From positions 1 through 64,000 of the forward strand of contig JAFDXN010000033.1 of the NCBI GenBank assembly GCA_018267915.1: DNA of 64,000 bases, read 5' to 3'. The translations under genes were made by a program, and so were the position numbers. Below are positions 1-8,762 of this stretch, one piece after another. The notes beneath the pieces were generated by a model that searched no databases, had not been told where the DNA came from, and worked only from the letters and a program-made list of their open reading frames with translations. Every line of letters begins with the position of its first letter. Position 1 is the stretch's first letter. This stretch comes from Bacteroidota bacterium (lineage in GTDB: Bacteria; Bacteroidota; Bacteroidia; Chitinophagales; Chitinophagaceae).

Positions 1-2239
1 TGGGCATTACGCTGATGGTGATGCCCGGTGTCACGCATTCGTTCAGGCAGGCAAAGGTGTTCTTGTCCAGCGTGCTGCTGTCGCCCAGCTGGCCGTGGTT
101 GTTATGGCCTGCCAGGCATATCAGGCTCCGCGTGTCTTTGATGATGCCCGTATGGCTGGCCTCGGGTCCTACAAACATATGCACGATGGGCTGCTGTGTC
201 ACCTGCTGCGGTGTGTTGTAGTTGGTATTGTTGCCCAGTCCGAGCTGGCCGTAACCATTGGCCCCCCAGTCCCATATGGTTCCATCGGCCTTGTAGGCTA
301 TGCTGTGCAGCGCCCCTGCATTCATGGCTATCCAGTTGCTTCCGCTCACCTGCTGGGGCGTGTTGTAGTTAGTGTTGTTGCCTATGCCCAGCTGGCCGCT
401 GCTGTTCTGTCCCCAGGTCCACAGCGTTCCGTCGGCCTTCAGGGCCATGCTGTGGTTGGCCCCGGCGCATATGGCTGTCCAGTTATTATCGGTGCCCACC
501 TGCACGGGTGCGTTCTGCGTGGTATAATTACCGTTACCCAACTCCCCATAGGTGTTGAGGCCCCATGCCCAGAGCGTGCCGTCGCTTTTTAATGCCAGGC
601 TGTGGCCCTCGCCTGCGCTGATGGCGATCCATGTGCTGTCCTGCCCTACCTGCACAGGGGCGTTCTGGTTGCTGTAGTTGCCGTTGCCCAGTTGGCCGCT
701 GCTGTTGTTGCCCCATGCCCAGAGCGTGCCGTCGGCCTTCAGTGCCAGTGCATGCGCATCGCCCGTGCTCACGGAGGCCCATGTGCCGGCCAGTTGCACA
801 GGGCTGTGCTGCTCGGTATTGTTGCCCAGCCCCAGTTGGCCGCTTGCATTGGCGCCGCTGGCCCAGAGCGTACCGTCGGCCTGCAGCGCCAGTGTGAAGG
901 CCGTGCCGCAGGCTGCCGCCGTCCAGGTGCTGCCGGCGCCCACCTGCATGGGGGCATGCTGTTCAGTGGTATTGCCCAGGCCCAGTTGTCCGTTATTGTT
1001 ATAGCCCCAGGTCCAGAGGCTGCCATCGCTATAGATGGCTGCCGTATGGCTGCCGCCCGTACTGCCGCTCACCCATTCGGTGGCGGGTGTGCTGGTCGGG
1101 GTGAGTGTATCGATGCCCCCAAAGTTGATAAAGCCCAGGCCCAACTGCCCGTATAGATTGCCTCCGCAGGCGTGAAGGCTGCCATCCGACTTTAATGGGA
1201 GCGAAAAGTCCTGCCCAAATGTAAGACTTACATCTACCCAATTATTGTCGTTAGCGATTTGTGTAGGCACAGGCACATCCTGGCCGGTAAATCCCAGGCC
1301 CACCTGCCCGGTAATGTTTGGTCCCCAGCCCCAAAGTGTGCCCCCCACTTTGATGGCCATGCCTGCAGCAAATGCCTTGATCCAGTCGCGGCCGGCATTT
1401 ACCTGCACAGGTACTATCCGTTTTGCAGTATCACCCAACCCCAATTGATGATTCATGTTCATACCCCAGTCCCAAAGCGTCCCGTCCGATTTTACGGCAA
1501 CGATTCCTTCATAGGGACTTGAAATGATCACCCATTTGTTATCTGTGCCTACCTGTACTGGTACGTACCTGGAAAGAGTGTCGCCCAGGCCCAGTTCGCC
1601 GTAGTCATTCCCACCCCATGCCCAGAGCGTGCCGTCGGCCTTTAAGCCATAGGCATTGTTAGCACCTGTGGCTATAGCCACCCAATTATGGTCGGTGCCC
1701 ACTTGTGTGGGGGTATGGCGCTCAATATTATCACCCTGTCCCAGTGAACCTACATCGTTTCCTCCCCATGCCCAGAGCGTACCGTTCGCCTTGATGGCCA
1801 TGGTAAAGTTAAACCCGCCACTGACGGTGCGCCAGTCATTATCGGCACCCACCTGCACAGGGCTATGTTGGTCTGTAGTATTGCCAATGCCTAATTTGCC
1901 ATAATTGTTCCAGCCCCATGCCCAGAGTGTTCCGTTTGATTTGATGGCAAAAGCACAGTTACTACCATTATCGATGGTAATCCAGTTACTGTCGTTTCCC
2001 ATCTGTACAGGACTATGTTGGTCTGTAATGTTACCGAGGCCTAATTCTCCTTTACTATTAGCCCCCCAGCAGTATATTTTACCTTTTCTGATTTCAAATG
2101 TGGAAACGCTTGAGCAAAAGGAACGCTCATATTGATTGCGGTAAACTACGTTGCTTTGATTACGGCTATGGTTTTGTCTGGCAAAGGAACTCCAGGACGC
2201 AGTGATCAACAGAATGAGGATAAGTGTGTATTTTTTCAT
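1..2239 (-). CDS. Secreted RCC1-repeat protein (3' end outside window)
   Basis: The frame runs open from ATG at 2239 to the left edge, giving 746 residues with no stop. Residues 1-20 are a signal peptide (MKKYTLILILLITASWSSFA). From about residue 55 on there are 14 RCC1-type units of roughly 50 residues, each with the core LWAWG-N-x(2)-GQLGLGN followed by PVQVG and an ALKADGTLWAWG strand. RCC1 units form beta-propeller blades of seven per ring, so 14 visible units would make two rings. In Bacteroidota such proteins are usually exported, often with a C-terminal sorting domain or adhesion modules, but that end is not visible here. The product is probably a surface or secreted propeller; its ligand is unknown. 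The gene lies downstream of the glycosyltransferase operon but behind a strong terminator, so it is transcribed separately. Confidence 0.85.
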   Translation of the reverse strand, partial: MKKYTLILILLITASWSSFARQNHSRNQSNVVYRNQYERSFCSSVSTFEIRKGKIYCWGANSKGELGLGNITDQHSPVQMGNDSNWITIDNGSNCAFAIKSNGTLWAWGWNNYGKLGIGNTTDQHSPVQVGADNDWRTVSGGFNFTMAIKANGTLWAWGGNDVGSLGQGDNIERHTPTQVGTDHNWVAIATGANNAYGLKADGTLWAWGGNDYGELGLGDTLSRYVPVQVGTDNKWVIISSPYEGIVAVKSDGTLWDWGMNMNHQLGLGDTAKRIVPVQVNAGRDWIKAFAAGMAIKVGGTLWGWGPNITGQVGLGFTGQDVPVPTQIANDNNWVDVSLTFGQDFSLPLKSDGSLHACGGNLYGQLGLGFINFGGIDTLTPTSTPATEWVSGSTGGSHTAAIYSDGSLWTWGYNNNGQLGLGNTTEQHAPMQVGAGSTWTAAACGTAFTLALQADGTLWASGANASGQLGLGNNTEQHSPVQLAGTWASVSTGDAHALALKADGTLWAWGNNSSGQLGNGNYSNQNAPVQVGQDSTWIAISAGEGHSLALKSDGTLWAWGLNTYGELGNGNYTTQNAPVQVGTDNNWTAICAGANHSMALKADGTLWTWGQNSSGQLGIGNNTNYNTPQQVSGSNWIAMNAGALHSIAYKADGTIWDWGANGYGQLGLGNNTNYNTPQQVTQQPIVHMFVGPEASHTGIIKDTRSLICLAGHNNHGQLGDSSTLDKNTFACLNECVTPGITISVMP

Positions 2240-2370
2240 GTTTAAGGGCTGGCTATAAAGGAATGGTAAAAATAGTATATAAAGCTAAAGCGAATAAATT
2301 AATAATAAAATAGATGGTGATAGTAGGGATGTGTAAAAAGCTGTCCGAAAAAAGAAATATTATGGCTTAT

Positions 2371-2392
2371 AAAACCGTGAAAACACGGTTTT
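2371..2392 (-). terminator. Rho-independent terminator of the glycosyltransferase operon
   Basis: Perfect 9-bp stem AAAACCGTG / CACGGTTTT with an AAAA loop. On the minus strand it is followed by a T-rich tract. It lies 140 bp past the stop of the membrane glycosyltransferase and before the RCC1 gene. It could also act on the plus strand. Confidence 0.75.
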
Positions 2393-2486
2393 TTAAACGT
2401 TCAAACAGATTTAACTTTGCAGCCTTTTTCGCGGGAAAATATACAACCTGCCTGCCAACGGCATCAGGCAAAATAAAAAACAAAAC

Positions 2487-2516
2487 CTACAGCCTACAGC
2501 CTACAATCTACAATCT
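2487..2516. repeat. Short tandem CTACA-type direct repeats
   Basis: Imperfect tandem copies of CTACAGC/CTACAATCT between the terminator and the stop of the glycosyltransferase. They do not code for anything recognisable. Together with the terminator they account for the gene-free stretch 2240-2534. Confidence 0.5.
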
Positions 2517-2534
2517 CATTGAGCTATTGGGACA

Positions 2535-4457
2535 TTATTCCTCCTCTTGCCCTTCGCGCTCCTTCATGATCAGTTCATTCATCGTTGCCTCAGCCTGCTG
2601 CGCATGTTCTTTGTCGCCAATGGCATTATATAGAGCGGCGGCTATCTGGTAAGCCTGTATATCCGACGGATCGGCCTTTATCGCCCTGTTGACCACGTCT
2701 ATCGCCTTCTTCACGCCCTCCATGGTTTGGCTGCTGTATAAGGCTATCGCGTAGTTGTCGTATATGGTTTCATTCCTGGGGTCCGCTGCCAGGGTCTTTT
2801 CATAGTAAGCGCATGCACCGGTTATGTCCTTGGCCTGCAGCGCTTCATGCCCCAGGAAGGCATTGTTATCCGCATCGGTCCACTTGCAGATGGAGTATAG
2901 CGGCGTATGGTCGGCCTTTATCACATCAAAGGCATCCGAAGGCGGGAAATACCCATTTTGCAGCAGGTCTTTGCTCACAAAGCGGCTGTAGAAAAGCCCA
3001 TAGTCCCATTTCTTGTCATAACGCTGCGGGTAGCGCACATACACGCACAGTATCTTCGGGTTTATCGTGTTCACATAGTGCCACAAGGGGTCTATGCAAT
3101 TCGTGCCTATGCGCAACGTGTCTTTTATGTTATACAGGTCTTTCTCCTTCGCCAGTTTATAGGCCGCCTGCTTCAGGGCATTCATATAGTAGTCCGTCTC
3201 GTAATAGCCGAAAGCCCCGTCTACACCGCCCTGCAGCTCGTTGAAATAAACGATCTCGTTCGGGTGGTTCGCAATGCTCCACCTCGCAGGCAAGAGCAGG
3301 CCCAGTGCTATCACAGCCGCCAGGGCATATTTCCCCGCCTTCACCCTTATCATTTCCATAACGGTGCTGAAGGTGAGCGCGGCCAGCACCACCAGCGCCG
3401 GGTATATGAACAGCATATGCCGCCAGCCGTCATACAGCGGCGACTTCTTATAGATCACGTATACCAGCGGGAATAACGTTACAAAAAACAGGAAAGCCAG
3501 CTCGTGAAACTTATACTTCTTCAGGAAGAACAGCACCGGCGACGCATAGATGCCCAGCAGAATGATGATGGGCGACGTGATCGAGATCCACTTCGGTATG
3601 TAGTACCAGGGGATATTAGAGCTCATGATATGCCTGTCGTCGAAGAGCATCCTTATGCCCGTAGCAAACTGCGACATCTCTCCCAGCGCCACAAAGGGAT
3701 GGTCCAGCGGCCCCTCTAATCCATAAGGCCAGAATATAAGACCTGTTGCGTATCCCACTATGCAAACTACGATGCACCTTATGGCATACTTGCGCAGCTC
3801 CGCACTGCCCAGCCCGTATTGCTTCCTCCACTCGAAAAAATATTGCAGCGCCACTCCCACTACAAGGAAAGGTATCAGCAGCAGGCCGCCTATCCTTATC
3901 TCTATCGCCAGCCCTATCGATAGCGCCAGCCACAGGCTGTCCTTCCACGTGGGCTTAGGAAATGCTCTCAGGAAACGGCATATGAAGTAAATGCCCAGCA
4001 TCATGCTCAGTGCAAAGGGCACATCCTTAGGATTGTTCATGCTTTCGCCAAACATCCTCGGCGACAGGAACAGGAACCACGCAGTTAAGAAACCGGCGCC
4101 CCACCCCTTATATTCTTTCGCCAGCAGCGACGAGACCACTATCAAAAGGAAACCGCAGATCGCTATGATGAAGTGCCGCACATTGTACTCATCCAGGTGC
4201 ACCACTTTGTTCACCGCCACACACAGCATGTCGAACATGCCGCCGTAGAAATAGACATTCCTGTAGCTCAGGCACGATTTGTCCTTGCCAAAACTGGCGT
4301 AGTAGTCATACACCTTTTGCCCGTAGGTATTTTGTGTATATTCATCACCGGTTATACCAAAATCCTTGCTCGCCCACAGCATCACGATACACATAATAGC
4401 AAGGCTCACCAGCGTGGCTATCCTGAAATTGAATTTGTTACCTGTTTGGGTATCCAC
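2535..4457 (-). CDS. GT-C type membrane glycosyltransferase with C-terminal TPR
   Basis: 640 residues from a GTG start, 11 bp after the stop of the upstream GT2 gene, so translation is probably coupled. The first 415 residues hold about ten hydrophobic segments. Early in the first outer loop is ITGDE, the Asp/Glu pair typical of the catalytic loop of GT-C (ArnT/PMT, GT39-like) enzymes that use lipid-linked sugars. The last 110 residues are soluble and contain TPR-like helices (LGHEALQAKDITGACAYYEK, then two more units). The likely role is transfer of a sugar from polyprenyl phosphate, made by the neighbouring GT2 enzyme, to an acceptor outside the membrane. The acceptor cannot be read from the sequence. 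The next ATG is far inside the first membrane helix, so the GTG is preferred. Confidence 0.75.
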   Translation of the reverse strand: MDTQTGNKFNFRIATLVSLAIMCIVMLWASKDFGITGDEYTQNTYGQKVYDYYASFGKDKSCLSYRNVYFYGGMFDMLCVAVNKVVHLDEYNVRHFIIAICGFLLIVVSSLLAKEYKGWGAGFLTAWFLFLSPRMFGESMNNPKDVPFALSMMLGIYFICRFLRAFPKPTWKDSLWLALSIGLAIEIRIGGLLLIPFLVVGVALQYFFEWRKQYGLGSAELRKYAIRCIVVCIVGYATGLIFWPYGLEGPLDHPFVALGEMSQFATGIRMLFDDRHIMSSNIPWYYIPKWISITSPIIILLGIYASPVLFFLKKYKFHELAFLFFVTLFPLVYVIYKKSPLYDGWRHMLFIYPALVVLAALTFSTVMEMIRVKAGKYALAAVIALGLLLPARWSIANHPNEIVYFNELQGGVDGAFGYYETDYYMNALKQAAYKLAKEKDLYNIKDTLRIGTNCIDPLWHYVNTINPKILCVYVRYPQRYDKKWDYGLFYSRFVSKDLLQNGYFPPSDAFDVIKADHTPLYSICKWTDADNNAFLGHEALQAKDITGACAYYEKTLAADPRNETIYDNYAIALYSSQTMEGVKKAIDVVNRAIKADPSDIQAYQIAAALYNAIGDKEHAQQAEATMNELIMKEREGQEEE

Positions 4458-4468
4458 TGCAATAAATT

Positions 4469-5221
4469 TTATGATTTCTTATTAAAGTTCCTTTTGGTCT
4501 TCGCCACTATTTTCAAGGTCTCCATTAACATGTTAATGCCGTCTCTTATCACGTTTATTTTGCTGCCTTCTATTGCATTCCATTCCAGCGGCATCTCCAA
4601 TATCTTCATCTTATCCAGCTTTGCCCTGTACAGCAGTTCCACATCATGCGCCCAGCCATAGGTCTGCAGGTCGCCGAAGTACTTTTTGGCCGGCTTTGCC
4701 GGATACAGCTTAAAGCCGCACTGCGTGTCCCGCATCTTCAGCGGGGTTAGCACACGCACCACTAAGTTAAAAATATTACCCGCAACCTTCCTGTTCCCCT
4801 GCTTTTGGATGATCGAGTCTTTATGCTCCCGGGAGCCGATGTAGATGGTTTGCGGGTCGGGCTGCCAGTTCAGCATATCCATCCACTTCAGCAGTTCCGA
4901 TGGTGGCGCGGCCATATCCGCATCCAGTGTTAGCACCAGGTCGCCCTGTGCCTTTAGCACACCATTTCGAAGGGCGCCGCCTTTGCCGGTATTATCCTGG
5001 CTCAGAATAGTAATGATGTCTTTGTGCGCTTCGTAAACCGGGTGCGCCTTCAGCAGCTTTTGTGTATCGTCCTTACTGCCGTCGTTTACAATGATGATCT
5101 CCAGCCAGCCCGGCCATTGGCCTATGAACGACTCTACGCCCTTGTACATTAGCCCTATCCGCTCCGATTCATTATAACAAGGAATAACTAAGCTCAGACG
5201 GATCGGTCGGTGTTCGTTCAT
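4469..5221 (-). CDS. Family 2 glycosyltransferase, dolichyl/polyprenyl-phosphate glucosyltransferase type
   Basis: 250 residues, start ATG at 5221 with AGGAG seven bases upstream. The GT2 fold is clear: SLVIPCYNESERIGLMYKGV at the N-terminus, IIVNDGSKDDT (nucleotide-binding Asp) near residue 45, and LTLDADMAAP as the DXD-like metal site near residue 100. The central part (TQCGFKLYPAKPAKKYFGDL) and the ending with FDVELLYRA-like residues resemble Alg5-type polyprenyl-phosphate beta-glucosyltransferases. No membrane segment is visible. It is the first gene of a two-gene operon and probably charges polyprenyl phosphate with a hexose for the GT-C enzyme downstream. Confidence 0.82.
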   Translation of the reverse strand: MNEHRPIRLSLVIPCYNESERIGLMYKGVESFIGQWPGWLEIIIVNDGSKDDTQKLLKAHPVYEAHKDIITILSQDNTGKGGALRNGVLKAQGDLVLTLDADMAAPPSELLKWMDMLNWQPDPQTIYIGSREHKDSIIQKQGNRKVAGNIFNLVVRVLTPLKMRDTQCGFKLYPAKPAKKYFGDLQTYGWAHDVELLYRAKLDKMKILEMPLEWNAIEGSKINVIRDGINMLMETLKIVAKTKRNFNKKS

Positions 5222-5264
5222 ATGGCTCCTGGCTCGATATATAAGCCCGTTTATCAGGGCCGAT

Positions 5265-5272
5265 TAATTTTG
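5265..5272 (+). promoter_or_regulatory. Candidate -7 box TAATTTTG
   Basis: Matches the Bacteroidota TAnnTTTG box and lies 45 bp upstream of the methyltransferase start. A second near match, TAAATTTA, follows at 5275-5282. No clear -33 element is visible. Confidence 0.4.
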
Positions 5273-5317
5273 CTAAATTTACAGACTACTCTCTAATTGT
5301 AAAAACATTTTTGCCAA

Positions 5318-6043
5318 ATGGATCTGAAAGAACTGGAAAACGGTATAAACCCTGATATACACTGGTATTACCAGAGCAAAAAACTACCCCTATTCAACTA
5401 TACCCGCAAAACACTCAAAAAAGCCGATCCCCTTACGATAGTAGATGTAGGCTCCGGCTCAGGCTTCTTTGCACTGGAGATAGAGAAGAATTTTCCCGCT
5501 AACATCGCTAAGGTCTACATGGTCGACATCGGCTACTCAGAGCAGGAAATGGCAGAGACCCGTGGCAAAAAAGTAGAAAAGACACACTTCATACCCGAAA
5601 AAATAGAGAACAGCCTCGTTATCCTCATGGACGTGCTGGAGCATCTCGAGGACGATCTGGCCATGCTTAAGAGCATTAAAAAAGCAGCTACCGGCGGCAA
5701 CAACTATTTCTTCATTACCGTACCGGCCTTCAAGTCGCTCTGGTCCGGCCACGACGACTACCTGGGCCACTACCGCCGCTACAAGATAGCCACACTGCGT
5801 GCCGTGCTCGACAAGGCAGGCTTCAACACCACCAATACTTACTACCTCTACGGCAGCCTCTTCCCTATGGTATGGGCCGCCCGCAAGCTCGACAATTTGA
5901 AAAAGAAAGAGGCGACCTCCAATATGCGCCCCTTCAACAAACTCACCAATTCCGTGCTTCTCGGCCTCACCTCCGCCGAGATGACCATCACCTCCGCCAA
6001 CAAGGTCTTCGGCGTCACCTGCGTCGCTGAAGGGATTATCTAG
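5318..6043 (+). CDS. Class I SAM-dependent methyltransferase
   Basis: 241 residues. The SAM-binding motif I VDVGSGSGFFALEIEK lies at about residues 42-57. Motif II is at VYMVDIGYSEQE, and the VILMDVLEHLEDD acidic segment fits motif III/post-I of small-molecule or lipid methyltransferases. An aromatic-rich middle part (SLWSGHDDYLGHYRRYK) resembles ubiquinone/sugar-type methyltransferases found next to polyprenol glycosyltransferases. It is transcribed divergently from the GT2-GT-C pair with about 95 bp between, so it may work in the same glycan or lipid pathway; that link is inference. The substrate cannot be predicted. Confidence 0.82.
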   Translation: MDLKELENGINPDIHWYYQSKKLPLFNYTRKTLKKADPLTIVDVGSGSGFFALEIEKNFPANIAKVYMVDIGYSEQEMAETRGKKVEKTHFIPEKIENSLVILMDVLEHLEDDLAMLKSIKKAATGGNNYFFITVPAFKSLWSGHDDYLGHYRRYKIATLRAVLDKAGFNTTNTYYLYGSLFPMVWAARKLDNLKKKEATSNMRPFNKLTNSVLLGLTSAEMTITSANKVFGVTCVAEGII

Positions 6044-6063
6044 GTAAACCAGGGAGCATTCTT

Positions 6064-6091
6064 GTCATAGTGCGCCGTGCCGAACTATGAC
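6064..6091. repeat. Inverted repeat GTCATAGT-N12-ACTATGAC
   Basis: Perfect 8-bp arms just after the methyltransferase stop. It lies outside any gene and resembles an interspersed intergenic palindrome rather than a terminator, since there is no T-run. Confidence 0.4.
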
Positions 6092-6130
6092 TGCTGACAA
6101 CTGAATTATAGCCAAATAGCACTAAAATAA

Positions 6131-6158
6131 ACAGTCCCGCCTGCGGCGGGACTGTTTT
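6131..6158. terminator. Bidirectional terminator between convergent genes
   Basis: Perfect 11-bp stem ACAGTCCCGCC / GGCGGGACTGT with a TGC loop, flanked by A/T runs on both sides. It lies between the methyltransferase (+) and rpsP (-) and can serve both. Confidence 0.85.
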
Positions 6159-6218
6159 AATATTCGACATATACCAATTTGCACATTAACTAATTTGCAC
6201 ATTGGCACATTAGACACA

Positions 6219-6743
6219 TTATTCTGCTGCTGCTTCTTCAGTAGCGCCTTCTTCAGCACCTTCGCTTTCTGAACCTTCTTCAGTGCTAACGGCCGATGCT
6301 GCGCGTGCTGCTTGCTTTTCTTCCACCAGGCGCACAGATGCTTCGTTAGTAGCATGGCGTTTTTCCTGTTTGTGCTTGCGGTGCGCCTCTTCGCGCTTCA
6401 CCACCAGTTCTTCGTGCTCACCGTTCCACGATTCGAATTTCTCCATGGCTGCTTTCTCATCAAACAGGCCCAGGGTTACACCACGCATCAGGTGCTTCAG
6501 GTACAGCACGCCCTTGAACGACAATATCCTGCGGCAGGTATTGGTAGGCTGTGCACCCTTCTGCAGCCAGTACAGCGAACGCTCGCGGTTCACGCGCACG
6601 GTTGCAGGTACGGTCAGCGGATTGTAGGTACCGAGTTTTTCAATGAATTTACCATCGCGGGGCGCTGCACTGTTGGCAACTACGATGAAATAGAATGGGC
6701 GCTTCTTCGACCCATGACGCTGTAAGCGGATCTTAACTGACAT
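6219..6743 (-). CDS. rpsP: 30S ribosomal protein S16 with C-terminal extension
   Basis: 174 residues. Residues 1-80 are a standard S16 ([20 protein letters not shown], then [20 protein letters not shown] and [16 protein letters not shown]). It binds 16S rRNA in the 30S body and is needed for assembly. Beyond residue 80 there is a tail of about 90 residues: first a basic helical part rich in E, K, R and H, then an acidic Ala/Glu end. Canonical S16 is about 80-90 residues; long tails are common in Bacteroidota. It is followed on the same strand by no gene, and ffh lies upstream with 150 bp between. Confidence 0.95.
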   Translation of the reverse strand: MSVKIRLQRHGSKKRPFYFIVVANSAAPRDGKFIEKLGTYNPLTVPATVRVNRERSLYWLQKGAQPTNTCRRILSFKGVLYLKHLMRGVTLGLFDEKAAMEKFESWNGEHEELVVKREEAHRKHKQEKRHATNEASVRLVEEKQAARAASAVSTEEGSESEGAEEGATEEAAAE

Positions 6744-6892
6744 AAATAATAGAAATTATTTGTGTTTAACAATAAATTTTCAGGATGGCGAAGTTAAGTA
6801 AAAAGTCAAAAGTTAAAAGATAAAAGTTTACATAATTTTAATGCTAATAACAGGCGTAATTCACTTTTTGCTTTTCACTTTTGACCTTTGCC

Positions 6893-8236
6893 TTAACGGC
6901 GCCCCGGCATCATACCCCCCATACCCGGCATACCCATGCCCATGCCTTTGAACTTGTTCATCTGCCCCATCATCTGGCGCATCTGGTCAAACTGCTTCAT
7001 AAAGGCATTTACCTCGGCTATGTCTTTGCCGCAGCCCTTGGCTATGCGCTTGCGGCGGCTGCCGTCTATCACGTCGGGGTTGTTGCGCTCGTAAGGCGTC
7101 ATCGAGTTGATGATGGCCTCTATGCCCTTGAAGGCGTCGTCCGATATGTCTATCTCCTTGATGGCCTTGCCCACACCGGGTATCATGGCCAGCAGGTCTT
7201 TAATGTTGCCCATCTTCTTAATCTGGCCCAGTTGCTCCTTAAAGTCCTCGAAGTCGAACTTGTTGGCCCTTATCTTCTTCTCCAGCTTCTTGGCCTGCAC
7301 CTCGTCATACTGCGCCTGCGCACGCTCCACCAGGGTGGTGATATCGCCCATGCCCAGTATACGCTGCGCCATACGCTCGGGGTAGAACACGTCCAGCGTA
7401 TCCAGCTTCTCGCCCATGCTCACGAACTTGATGGGCTTATCCACCGTGTACTTGATCGTCAGCGCCGCACCACCGCGGGTGTCGCCGTCCAGCTTGGTGA
7501 GCACCACGCCCGTAAAGTTCAGCCTGTCGTTGAAGGCCTTGGCCGTGTTCACCGCGTCCTGGCCCGTCATCGAGTCCACTACGAACAGGATCTCCTGCGG
7601 GTTCACCGCGTTCTTGATGTCGGCCACTTCCTTCATCATCGCCTCGTCCACCGCCAGGCGGCCCGCCGTATCTATGATCACTACCCTATGCCCCTTCTCT
7701 TTGGCATAGGCTATAGCGTTCTGTGCTATGCTTACTGCATTCTTATTCTCGCGCTCGGTGTGCACCGGTACTTTTATTTGCTCCCCCAGCACATTCAGTT
7801 GGTCCATCGCCGCTGGACGGTAGATGTCCGCCGCTACCAGCAGCGGGTTCAGGCCCTTTTTGCTCTTCAGGTAGTTGGCCAGCTTGCCGCTGAAGGTCGT
7901 TTTACCCGAGCCCTGCAGGCCGGCTATCAGTATCACCGTAGGCTTGCCGCTTATGTCCAGCTCCGCTTCCTTACCGCCCATCAGTTCGGCCAGTTCGTCC
8001 TTCACTATCTTCACCATCAGCTGACCGGGGCTCACTGCCGTAAGCACCTTCTCGCCCATGGCCTTGTCCTTTATGCGGTCGGTAAGTTCCTTGGCTATTT
8101 TATAGTTCACGTCGGCATCCACCAGCGCGCGGCGTATATCCTTGATGGTAGCCGCTACGTTTATCTCGTTGATGCGTCCTTCGCCCTTTAGCTGTTTAAA
8201 CGCGGATTCTAACCGCTCACTGAGATTCTCGAACAT
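6893..8236 (-). CDS. ffh: Signal recognition particle GTPase Ffh (SRP54)
   Basis: 447 residues, a normal Ffh length. The N-terminal helical domain occupies 1-90. The G domain has P-loop GLQGSGKTT at residues 106-114, DTAGR near 190 and TKLDGDTRGG near 250. The Met-rich M domain follows from about 330 and ends in a Gly/Met tail (MGMGMPGMGGMMPGRR). Ffh binds 4.5S RNA and signal sequences of nascent membrane proteins and docks at FtsY. The gene is GC-rich, so its opposite strand is also open for more than 430 codons; that antisense frame is a by-product. Confidence 0.97.
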   Translation of the reverse strand: MFENLSERLESAFKQLKGEGRINEINVAATIKDIRRALVDADVNYKIAKELTDRIKDKAMGEKVLTAVSPGQLMVKIVKDELAELMGGKEAELDISGKPTVILIAGLQGSGKTTFSGKLANYLKSKKGLNPLLVAADIYRPAAMDQLNVLGEQIKVPVHTERENKNAVSIAQNAIAYAKEKGHRVVIIDTAGRLAVDEAMMKEVADIKNAVNPQEILFVVDSMTGQDAVNTAKAFNDRLNFTGVVLTKLDGDTRGGAALTIKYTVDKPIKFVSMGEKLDTLDVFYPERMAQRILGMGDITTLVERAQAQYDEVQAKKLEKKIRANKFDFEDFKEQLGQIKKMGNIKDLLAMIPGVGKAIKEIDISDDAFKGIEAIINSMTPYERNNPDVIDGSRRKRIAKGCGKDIAEVNAFMKQFDQMRQMMGQMNKFKGMGMGMPGMGGMMPGRR

Positions 8237-8336
8237 TTTCTTTTAAATGGAGTGCGAAGTTAATTGAAAAACGAGTAACAACTTTATTTTACTACCGTCA
8301 CTATTCATTAACAAAATTTCATTATGATTTAATTAC

Positions 8337-8344
8337 TATCTTTA
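8337..8344 (+). promoter_or_regulatory. Candidate -7 box TATCTTTA
   Basis: Near match to TAnnTTTG, 25 bp upstream of the first gene of the AT-rich cassette. The whole upstream stretch (8240-8369) is very AT-rich. Confidence 0.35.
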
Positions 8345-8369
8345 TAATCTATCTAATTTTTATATTACT

Positions 8370-8672
8370 ATGGACGAAATAAAAATCCGATTTAAAGACG
8401 TTTTCCCACACGACTTAATAATTGATGTTCCAAACGTCGGTCAGGATATTCTGTCCTCATTAAAAGTAAAGTATCCATCATCAGTAAAAGGTAAAACGTT
8501 TCACAATATGAACGATATATCGAAACTAGCCGATTCAATTTATGATTCATTTCGTGTCTCTACAAAAAAAGTCAGAATTTTTTGCATGCCACAATTACTT
8601 GGGCAGTTGAATAGATTAGATATGCTATTAGATGAAGTAATAAAAGAGAATTTTGATGAAATTGATAGTTAA
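8370..8672 (+). CDS. Small protein of unknown function, first gene of AT-rich cassette
   Basis: 100 residues, not recognised. It starts MDEIKIRFKDVFPHDLIIDV and has no signal peptide or membrane segment. The composition is mixed alpha/beta with a basic centre and an acidic end (VIKENFDEIDS). Base composition is much more AT-rich than in ffh upstream, and AAA, ATT, TTT and GAA codons dominate, as in the HEPN gene 90 bp downstream. This suggests both arrived together. The size and position fit a small partner, for example an antitoxin, but nothing in the sequence proves that. Confidence 0.55.
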   Translation: MDEIKIRFKDVFPHDLIIDVPNVGQDILSSLKVKYPSSVKGKTFHNMNDISKLADSIYDSFRVSTKKVRIFCMPQLLGQLNRLDMLLDEVIKENFDEIDS

Positions 8673-8762
8673 TAAAGACACGACCCGGGTGAAGTCTGAC
8701 TCGAATTATCAATTGTATAATCATCATAACAGTTTACTACATACATGAGATTACAGTACTAA

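Noticed and set aside
1..2100. Regularly spaced DNA repeats that could suggest a CRISPR array
   Set aside because: The period is about 150-165 bp, the units are degenerate and translate into RCC1 blades.
2314..2652. A 112-codon plus-strand frame overlapping the end of the glycosyltransferase
   Set aside because: It crosses a terminator and tandem repeats and is antisense to the TPR end of the glycosyltransferase.
6064..6091. An additional CRP/FNR-like motif A site
   Set aside because: GTCATA and TATGAC are in the opposite (outward) order with 12 bases between, and it lies at the end of a gene.
6881..8191. A 436-codon open frame on the plus strand opposite ffh, rich in His, Leu, Val and Arg
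   Set aside because: It is fully antisense to a clear ffh gene and its composition reflects GC-rich codon positions of ffh; no fold or start context is seen.
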